NCBI GenBank assembly: GCA_031550405.1
Contig: JAVBOP010000220.1
Coordinates: forward strand, 1-11,294
Direction: 5' to 3'
DNA length: 11,294 bases
Source of the DNA: JAVBOP01 sp031550405
GTDB lineage: Bacteria; Bacteroidota; Ignavibacteria; Kapaibacteriales; UBA2268
Shown here: piece by piece, positions 6,455 through 11,294 of the stretch
Position numbering within the stretch: position 1 is the first letter of the stretch
Layout: each line of letters opens with the position of its first letter
Notes under the pieces: generated by a model
Databases searched by the model: none
Told to the model about the DNA's origin: nothing
The model's input: only the letters and a program-made list of their open reading frames with translations
Program-made: the position numbers and the translations under genes

Positions 6455-7480
6455 TTAAAAAGTGAGTTCTATTATTAACTTTTCTATTATTAGTTTTGAG
6501 TTGGAATTAGTGGATTTCAATTTTGAGTCAGCTTCGCATAATAATGAAAAGGTATTACTGATTTCTTCAGGCGTGTATTTGTTGAGCGCATTCATATAAT
6601 CATTCAAAAAATAAGCATTTCTTAATCCAATTTGCCTCGCCATTTCCTCGCGTGGATAATTTTTGGAAATTATGTCCATTAATTTCCACAATTTCACGAA
6701 AAAATCGCTTATCACCGTAATAATCAACACTTCCTGACTTGAAACAGCTAGAATATTGGACATGATTGCAATTGCTTTTTTTGTTGATTTTTCGCCGATA
6801 GCTTTTACAAGTTCGAACACAGTATTTTGCCGCGAAATGCCAATAATATTTGCAATATTTTCGAGCGAAATTTCTTTATTTCCAAGATAATGCAGAGATA
6901 TTTTTTCTACTTCATTAGCGAGACTTCGCAGATCTGGCGGCGTTTGAGAAACAATTAATTCAGCAGCTTCATGTGAAATAGTTATTTTTTTTTGCTTGAA
7001 TCGGTTAATCGTCCAAGTTGGAAGCTGATTCTCGTAAACTATAGGAAATTCAAGAACTTGATGCTTGTTTTTTATTATGCTATATGGAGGTTTTGCAAAA
7101 TCAATTTTCAAATCATCAGAGCCATCTGCAACCAAAATAAGCAGCGTTGAATTGTTAGGTGAATCTAAATATTTTTCTATTATGGGAGTTGCATCAGATT
7201 TTTTTCTTCGTCCAGAAAACAACTTATCAAATCTGCGCACAACAACAACACGCTTTTCCGCCATCATCGGCAATTGCAAGGCTATATTTACAATTGCGTT
7301 TTGGTTTGTTTCCTCAGCATCAAGATAGCTGAAATCAATTTTATCTGTTTCCGTTTTTACAATAGATTTCAGCAATTTATCAAGGCTTTCGCTAAGAGTG
7401 AATTTATCAGCTCCATATAATAACAATATAGAAGGTAAGCTGTTATTTTCAATGATATTATCAATTGTTATTTTTGCCAT
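6455..7480 (-). CDS. holA: DNA polymerase III delta subunit
   Basis: The delta subunit is the wrench of the clamp loader; it opens the beta sliding clamp for loading at primed sites. The 341-residue product has the family opening (SILLLYGADKFTLSESLDKLL, residues 16-36), then a strand with PMMAEKRVVVVRRFDKL (about 71-87), where the beta-binding hydrophobic residues lie, a middle LLILVADG strand, and the lid/helical segment VSQTPPDLRSLANEVEKISLHY (about 177-198). The C-terminal collar domain is helical (FFVKLWKLMDI … MARQIGLRNAYFLNDYM), with MARQIGLR-type sequence typical of HolA. Length matches the family. It starts four bases after the stop of the lipoprotein gene, so the two are probably cotranscribed. 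No Walker A motif is present, as expected for delta rather than gamma/tau. Confidence 0.93.
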   Translation of the reverse strand: MAKITIDNIIENNSLPSILLLYGADKFTLSESLDKLLKSIVKTETDKIDFSYLDAEETNQNAIVNIALQLPMMAEKRVVVVRRFDKLFSGRRKKSDATPIIEKYLDSPNNSTLLILVADGSDDLKIDFAKPPYSIIKNKHQVLEFPIVYENQLPTWTINRFKQKKITISHEAAELIVSQTPPDLRSLANEVEKISLHYLGNKEISLENIANIIGISRQNTVFELVKAIGEKSTKKAIAIMSNILAVSSQEVLIITVISDFFVKLWKLMDIISKNYPREEMARQIGLRNAYFLNDYMNALNKYTPEEISNTFSLLCEADSKLKSTNSNSKLIIEKLIIELTF

Positions 7481-7484
7481 ATTT

Positions 7485-8591
7485 CTAAAATTTAATATCG
7501 TTATTGATTATTGTTATTCCTTTTCTTTCAAACACATTTTCCTGTTTTATAAATGCAATTCCACGTTTTGTGATAAAGAAATTTTTATGATAGTGCATAT
7601 TATCGCTAATCGTTATTTCGTCGATAAGGTTGAATTTATTATCAAAAACCAGCAAAGACCAATTTTGAACTGAGCTGTCCATTTCTTTTTTATGAATAGC
7701 AACTCTATATATAACATCGCGGAATTTATCATACTTAACAATTGGATATTTGAAACCGTCAAAAACATACGTGTCATATTTTATATGTTTGGAAATTTGA
7801 TATGCGTAATCTTTCATTTTAAATTTGCTTTTTGCCTGAATCCAATTCGTTTTTCCGTTGCTCGACAGAAAATTTAAGCTGTCCGAAAGAACAAAAGTAT
7901 TTAAAATTCCATGATTAAATGCTGTAAAACCAGTATAAGCAGCAAAATAAGAATTATTTTTCTTATAAAATTCAGGATACTCATTGATATATTTTACATC
8001 TTGAATGGCATTGTTTTTCACAGACAAGCTGACAGCCGAAGGATAATTATATTTATTTTTCTCATCTACTTCTTTCGGAGCAACTTGAATTATGAATTTA
8101 TTTTCATAAAACATAAAGGTGAAAAAATCATATGGGTTGGAATTCATAACCATTTGGATTGGGCTATTATTATTTTTGATTTGCAATTCCTTCGTAAAAT
8201 TGAAAATATTTTTTTCCACACCTTGACCATCCAAAATAGCAATTACATTCAAGCTATCAGCCGAAAAACTAGAATATGCAACGAAAATTGAATCCATATT
8301 GTGAACATAATATGAATTAATATTATTCCTTAAAGGAATAGATTTTATATATTTTCCTGTTTTAAAATCAAATATTTGCATATTTTTGTCAAACCCGTCG
8401 TAATGAAATAAATATTCCATATTATTTTTGTTATCAAAATAATATGAATTAGTTGATAAATTAAGTGTATTTGAAAAAAATATACTATCTTGCACTAAAA
8501 TTTCTGCCTTACTTGGCTTACTCATTGCACAGGAGGTAGATAAAACAAGAATGAATGGAAGTATCATTAAATTTAGCTTGCAAATATTCAT
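7485..8591 (-). CDS. predicted lipoprotein, beta-propeller-like (DUF4221-type)
   Basis: The 368-residue protein starts with a lipoprotein signal (NICKLNLMILPFILVLSTSC) whose lipobox Cys is residue 21, so it should be lipidated and anchored in a membrane, facing the periplasm or surface. The mature part is rich in short beta-strands with aromatic residues, for example YLFHYDGFDKNMQIFDF and later YPIVKYDKFRDVIYRV and WSLLVFDNKFNLIDEI. These resemble the blades of Bacteroidetes DUF4221 six-bladed propeller lipoproteins, including the typical start of the last blades (…YD..R.v.YR…). No catalytic motif is seen and the function is unknown. It is the first gene of a unit with holA. The family assignment is by eye and moderately sure; lipoprotein status is firm. 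Confidence 0.7.
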   Translation of the reverse strand: MNICKLNLMILPFILVLSTSCAMSKPSKAEILVQDSIFFSNTLNLSTNSYYFDNKNNMEYLFHYDGFDKNMQIFDFKTGKYIKSIPLRNNINSYYVHNMDSIFVAYSSFSADSLNVIAILDGQGVEKNIFNFTKELQIKNNNSPIQMVMNSNPYDFFTFMFYENKFIIQVAPKEVDEKNKYNYPSAVSLSVKNNAIQDVKYINEYPEFYKKNNSYFAAYTGFTAFNHGILNTFVLSDSLNFLSSNGKTNWIQAKSKFKMKDYAYQISKHIKYDTYVFDGFKYPIVKYDKFRDVIYRVAIHKKEMDSSVQNWSLLVFDNKFNLIDEITISDNMHYHKNFFITKRGIAFIKQENVFERKGITIINNDIKF

Positions 8592-8625
8592 AGCAGGTTG
8601 AATTGTAAAATTGAAAAATCAAATA

Positions 8626-8633
8626 CAAATTTA
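8626..8633 (-). promoter_or_regulatory. candidate -7 element for the lipoprotein-holA unit
   Basis: The minus strand reads TAAATTTG, 35 bases upstream of the lipoprotein ATG, in the 245-base divergent gap shared with the HU gene. I did not see a -33 TTG at the usual distance. Confidence 0.4.
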
Positions 8634-8753
8634 CATATAATAATGGAATTAATGTTAACGTTATTTTCAGCAAATAGCAGCATAAACGAAATTTAGATAC
8701 AACATTAAAACATAAAAAAAGTAAAAAAATTTTTCTATTTACTATATTTTCAG

Positions 8754-8761
8754 TATATTTG
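8754..8761 (+). promoter_or_regulatory. candidate -7 element for the HU gene
   Basis: TATATTTG matches TAnnTTTG and lies about 75 bases upstream of the HU ATG. The A+T-rich tract before it (8718-8750) lacks an obvious -33 TTG. This divergent gap appears to carry back-to-back promoters, the other at 8626-8633. Confidence 0.4.
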
Positions 8762-8836
8762 TATTTCTTGTTTTAGTGATAAAATCAATTTAGAAATAAA
8801 CATTTTTGTAACTATAAAAAATTTAATAGTAAAGTT

Positions 8837-9151
8837 ATGAGTATAACAAAAGCTGACATTGTTGATGAAGTTGCGCAAAGCACAGGTCTCACAAAAGTTG
8901 ATGTAAAATATGTTGTTGATGGTGTACTTAATGCTATCATAAATTCGATTGCAAAAGGAGAACGTATCGAGCTGCGTGGTTTTGGCGTTTTCAAAACCAA
9001 ACACCGCAAATCAAGAGCTGCAAGAAATCCAAGGACAGGACAAATTGTGGAGCTTAAAGACAGATATGTGCCTGTGTTCAAAACGTCGCCTGATTTTTTT
9101 GCGCGAGTTAATGACGCAATGACTGGACAATCGAAAAAAAAGACCAAATAA
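8837..9151 (+). CDS. HU/IHF-family nucleoid DNA-binding protein
   Basis: Small basic protein that dimerises and bends DNA in the nucleoid. The 104 residues show the family order: N-terminal helices (MSITKADIVDEVAQSTGLTK and VDGVLNAIINSIAKG), the beta-sheet start ERIELRGFGVFKTK (residues 42-55), and the DNA-binding arm RAARNPRTGQIV with the intercalating proline at residue 65, followed by VPVFKTSPDFFARVN. The short C-terminal tail is lysine-rich (SKKKTK). The sequence does not separate HU from IHF alpha or beta, and I give no symbol. No Shine-Dalgarno is visible before the ATG. It is followed after 41 bases by the COX24-like gene and then a terminator, forming a two-gene unit. Confidence 0.95.
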   Translation: MSITKADIVDEVAQSTGLTKVDVKYVVDGVLNAIINSIAKGERIELRGFGVFKTKHRKSRAARNPRTGQIVELKDRYVPVFKTSPDFFARVNDAMTGQSKKKTK

Positions 9152-9181
9152 ATAATTAAATGTATCGTGAATTTTTAAATT

Positions 9182-9186
9182 AGGAG
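9182..9186 (+). promoter_or_regulatory. Shine-Dalgarno of the COX24-like gene
   Basis: AGGAG lies six bases before the ATG at 9193. In a window where most starts have no such sequence, it supports both the reality of this tiny gene and its start. Confidence 0.7.
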
Positions 9187-9192
9187 AAACAC

Positions 9193-9285
9193 ATGCCTTG
9201 TGGTAAAAAAAGAAAAAGACACAAGATGTCGACGCACAAGAGAAAAAAAAGATTGCGTAAGAACCGTCATAAAAAAAGAAAGTAA
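9193..9285 (+). CDS. COX24/AURKAIP1-domain small basic ribosomal-type protein
   Basis: A 30-codon gene: MPCGKKRKRHKMSTHKRKKR followed by LRKNRHKKRK. Eighteen of 30 residues are Lys or Arg and three more are His; none is acidic. This is the pattern of the AURKAIP1/COX24-domain proteins common in Bacteroidota and Chlorobi relatives. The domain is shared with mitochondrial small-subunit protein mS38 and resembles mycobacterial bS22, so binding to 16S rRNA in the small ribosomal subunit is the likely role; in this phylum that is inference. It follows the HU-type gene by 41 bases, has a clear AGGAG Shine-Dalgarno, and precedes a strong terminator. At this length it falls below most gene-calling limits. 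Confidence 0.85.
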   Translation: MPCGKKRKRHKMSTHKRKKRLRKNRHKKRK

Positions 9286-9313
9286 TATAAAGTCTATTTT
9301 TACTAAATTATAC

Positions 9314-9357
9314 AGCCTGTCTGATTAATATTCGTATTTTCATACAGGCTTTTTTTA
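9314..9357 (+). terminator. intrinsic terminator of the HU/COX24-like unit
   Basis: AGCCTGT (9314-9320) pairs with ACAGGCT (9344-9350) around a 23-base loop and is followed directly by a run of T residues. It comes 28 bases after the COX24-like stop codon. Confidence 0.85.
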
Positions 9358-9440
9358 TTTTATGAAAAAAAAATCATAAAATATATAAGTCCTTACATCA
9401 TAAAATGTTAAAATATGCTGTAATTTTTATTAAATTTTGT

Positions 9441-9448
9441 TAAATTTG
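9441..9448 (+). promoter_or_regulatory. candidate -7 element for the glycosyltransferase
   Basis: TAAATTTG matches TAnnTTTG and lies 36 bases before the glycosyltransferase ATG, just after the preceding terminator, where a new promoter is expected. A -33 TTG is not evident. Confidence 0.45.
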
Positions 9449-9483
9449 CTTTCTAACTATTTGTGAAAATGTAAAAAATAAAT

Positions 9484-10476
9484 ATGTATTTCTATTCTGT
9501 AATCGTTCCTGTTTATAATCGGCCAAATGAAGTAGATGAATTATTGGAAAGCCTTACGAAGCAAACGTACAAAAATTTTGAAGTTATTATTGTCGAAGAT
9601 GGCTCATCTATCCTTTGCAAGGATATTGTTGATAACTATGCGAAAGAATTAGATATAAAATATTTTTTCAAGGAAAATACTGGACCCGGTTTTACCCGTA
9701 ATTATGGTGCCGAGCAAGCAAGTGGCGAATATCTGATAATGTTTGATTCTGATTGCATTATACCTGAAAAATATATAGAGATTATTGAAAAAGAGCTGGC
9801 CAAAACTAATGTTGATGCATTTGGTGGACCTGATAAGGCGTTGGATACATTCACTCCTATACAAAAAGCAATAAACTATTCTATGACATCTTTTTTTACA
9901 ACTGGTGGAATTCGAGGTGGAAAAAAGAAGATAGATAGATACTATCCTCGTGGATTTAATTTTGGCATCAGAAGATCTATTTTTGATATTTTGAATGGTT
10001 TTTCTAAAATGCGCTTTGGAGAAGATATTGATTTTAGTATCAGGATCTATCAGAATGGATATTACGTTAAATTTATTCCGAATGGATATGTATATCATAA
10101 AAGAAGAACAGATTTCAAAAAATTTTTCAAACAAATTTATAATTCAGGTATTGCTCGCATTAATTTATATAAAAAATATCCTAATTCATTAAAAATAGTA
10201 CATTTATTACCATCTATTTTTACAATATATACAGTCTTATCTATCATTCTATTGTTTATTTACCCTTTTGTTATTGTCCCAATAGTATTGTTTAGCATGA
10301 TAATTTTAATTGACGCTTCTGTAAAAAATAACAATTTGATAATTGGCTGTCTTTCTATAATAGCATCTTTTATTCAACTATTTGCTTATGGAACAGGATT
10401 TATTATTGCTTTTTGTAATCGAATTATTTTGAAAAGAGAAAATTTTTCAGCTTTTGAGCAAAATTTTTACAAGTGA
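9484..10476 (+). CDS. membrane-anchored family 2 glycosyltransferase
   Basis: Transfers a sugar from a nucleotide-sugar donor to a lipid or polysaccharide acceptor at the inner face of the cytoplasmic membrane; donor and acceptor are unknown. The 330 residues show the GT-A fold in order: YSVIVPVYNRP (4-14), a VEDGS acidic motif (38-42), GPGFTRNYGA (67-76), the metal-binding DSD at 88-90 in MFDSDCIIP, and the acceptor-side GEDIDFSIRI with Glu180-Asp181. HKRRTD follows near residue 205, similar to the basic motif of processive or chain-type GT2 enzymes. The C-terminus has hydrophobic segments at about 241-276 and 285-312, which anchor it. The start ATG directly opens the fold. A Nudix gene follows 64 bases later in the same direction and may be cotranscribed. 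Likely roles are cell-surface polysaccharide or glycolipid synthesis. Confidence 0.93.
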   Translation: MYFYSVIVPVYNRPNEVDELLESLTKQTYKNFEVIIVEDGSSILCKDIVDNYAKELDIKYFFKENTGPGFTRNYGAEQASGEYLIMFDSDCIIPEKYIEIIEKELAKTNVDAFGGPDKALDTFTPIQKAINYSMTSFFTTGGIRGGKKKIDRYYPRGFNFGIRRSIFDILNGFSKMRFGEDIDFSIRIYQNGYYVKFIPNGYVYHKRRTDFKKFFKQIYNSGIARINLYKKYPNSLKIVHLLPSIFTIYTVLSIILLFIYPFVIVPIVLFSMIILIDASVKNNNLIIGCLSIIASFIQLFAYGTGFIIAFCNRIILKRENFSAFEQNFYK

Positions 10477-10540
10477 TAAATGATTATTGTTTTATTTTTT
10501 TGTAAGTTAATATTTTTAAATTATTTATTGATGAAATAAT

Positions 10541-11095
10541 ATGTTGAAAAAATGGGCGACAATAGACAGCAAGTTTTTAGGCAATCACAAAGTGTTTGAT
10601 TTGTATCATAAAATACGAACAAATCCTAATACCCTTAAATCATATAGCTTTACATCGCTTGAAGCGCCGAATTGGGTGAATGTTGTCGCTATAACCGAAG
10701 AGAACGAGCTAATATTAGTTGAGCAGTATCGACATGGAATTGACGATTTTTCTCTGGAATTACCGGCGGGCGTGATAGAAAAAAATGAAGAGCCAGATTG
10801 TGCTGCAAAGCGAGAATGCACTGAAGAAACAGGATATTGTGGCGGAGATAATGTGTTGCTTTTAGGTGAAGTTAGACCAAATCCTGCATTTTTAAATAAT
10901 TTTTGCTATCATTATCTATGGCTAAATTGTCGCTTGCTTAACGATCAAAAACTTGACGAAAACGAGGATATAAAAGTTGTTTTATGTCCGATGAATGAAG
11001 TCAAAAAATTAATTACAGGTAGAAAATTAACCCACACACTAACTTTATCTGCACTGCTATTATATTCGTTAAAATTTAATATCAGCCTGATTTAA
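10541..11095 (+). CDS. Nudix hydrolase, ADP-ribose pyrophosphatase-like
   Basis: Hydrolyses nucleoside diphosphates linked to another group; ADP-ribose or a nucleotide sugar is the most likely substrate. The 184-residue protein has a complete Nudix box at residues 77-99 matching GX5EX7REUXEEXGU: it starts GVIEKNE, continues through a seven-residue spacer, and ends RECTEETGY. It is preceded by ELPAG (73-77), usual in ADPRase-type enzymes. Prolines at 113 and 115 lie about 15-17 residues past the box, the position that marks ADP-ribose/sugar-nucleotide pyrophosphatases. The beta-strands before the box (VNVVAITEENELILVEQYRHG) match the family. Length is normal. The preceding GT2 gene hints at nucleotide-sugar turnover, but the two need not be related in function. 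No Shine-Dalgarno or TAnnTTTG element is visible before it, which fits expression from the upstream gene. Confidence 0.92.
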   Translation: MLKKWATIDSKFLGNHKVFDLYHKIRTNPNTLKSYSFTSLEAPNWVNVVAITEENELILVEQYRHGIDDFSLELPAGVIEKNEEPDCAAKRECTEETGYCGGDNVLLLGEVRPNPAFLNNFCYHYLWLNCRLLNDQKLDENEDIKVVLCPMNEVKKLITGRKLTHTLTLSALLLYSLKFNISLI

Positions 11096-11233
11096 TAAAA
11101 GAAGCGTGAAATGATTCTAAGATATTTAAGTAAGCTAATATAGTTTTATTAAAAACTATTCAGAAATGGAAAAGAAACAGCGCAATTGATAACAGAAAGT
11201 TTTCGCATATATCGTGAGTTATACTGCCGGTAT

Positions 11234-11275
11234 ATAAAAAAACTCCCTGCTAATTAACATATATTGCAAGGAGTT
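11234..11275 (-). terminator. intrinsic terminator of a gene beyond the right edge
   Basis: AACTCCCTGC (11241-11250) pairs with GCAAGGAGTT (11266-11275), with one mismatch in ten. On the minus strand the stem is followed by seven T residues (complement of 11236-11242), giving a classic terminator for a minus-strand gene lying to the right of the window. On the plus strand the following tract is broken (GTAAGTTTATTTTATTTTT), but it may act weakly for the Nudix gene too. Confidence 0.7.
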
Positions 11276-11294
11276 GTAAGTTTATTTTATTTTT

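Noticed and set aside
8750..9147. Two minus-strand frames (84 and 111 codons) antisense to the HU gene
   Set aside because: They are mirror frames of a clearly conserved HU/IHF gene and resemble no family.
9649..10134. 161-codon minus-strand frame inside the glycosyltransferase gene
   Set aside because: It overlaps an intact GT2 coding region with all motifs present; its translation shows no domain and is Ile/Ser-rich as expected of a shadow frame.
1..11294. tRNA, rRNA, CRISPR arrays and intact insertion sequences
   Set aside because: I looked on both strands and found no cloverleaf, rRNA segment, regular repeat-spacer array or transposase-like frame.

Overview
The window is strongly A+T-rich and most likely comes from a member of the Bacteroidota/Chlorobi (FCB) assemblage. 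The signs are a 30-residue COX24-type basic protein beside an HU/IHF gene, a Bacteroidota/Chlorobi-style malate dehydrogenase, a lipoprotein resembling the Bacteroidetes DUF4221 family, repeated TAnnTTTG-type promoter elements, and few Shine-Dalgarno sequences. I cannot fix the genus from sequence alone.

Bases 1-3600 (minus strand) look like a decayed defence island. Three consecutive genes, joined by TAATG stop/start overlaps, are all broken: the tail of a TerB-C-domain protein (with a stop and a frameshift), a BrxD-like (DUF2791) P-loop ATPase split by one missing base, and an Lhr-like SF2 helicase that has an early stop and ends just after its DEIH motif. Upstream lies a HEPN-like gene with an RNDCAH (Rx4H) motif. 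Its frame breaks at an A7 run that is also a perfect A AAA AAA slippery heptamer; a -1 shift there would fuse it to the following 109-codon frame. The 3575-3983 gap holds a candidate promoter and nothing else clear.

Bases 3984-8591 (minus strand) carry intact genes: an AlkZ-like winged-helix DNA glycosylase candidate with the QAQ motif, malate dehydrogenase (mdh) ending in a 15-bp perfect terminator hairpin, and a two-gene unit made of a secreted lipoprotein and the DNA polymerase III delta subunit (holA).

Bases 8837-11095 (plus strand) diverge from these: an HU/IHF-type DNA-binding protein followed by the tiny COX24/mS38-like ribosomal protein and a strong terminator, then a membrane-anchored family 2 glycosyltransferase and an ADP-ribose-pyrophosphatase-like Nudix hydrolase. 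The window closes with a terminator serving a minus-strand gene that lies beyond the right edge.

The housekeeping genes are unrelated to one another in function. The biologically notable part is the left third: a relic of a TerB-C/ATPase/helicase DNA-processing module beside a HEPN gene that may still be active or switchable.
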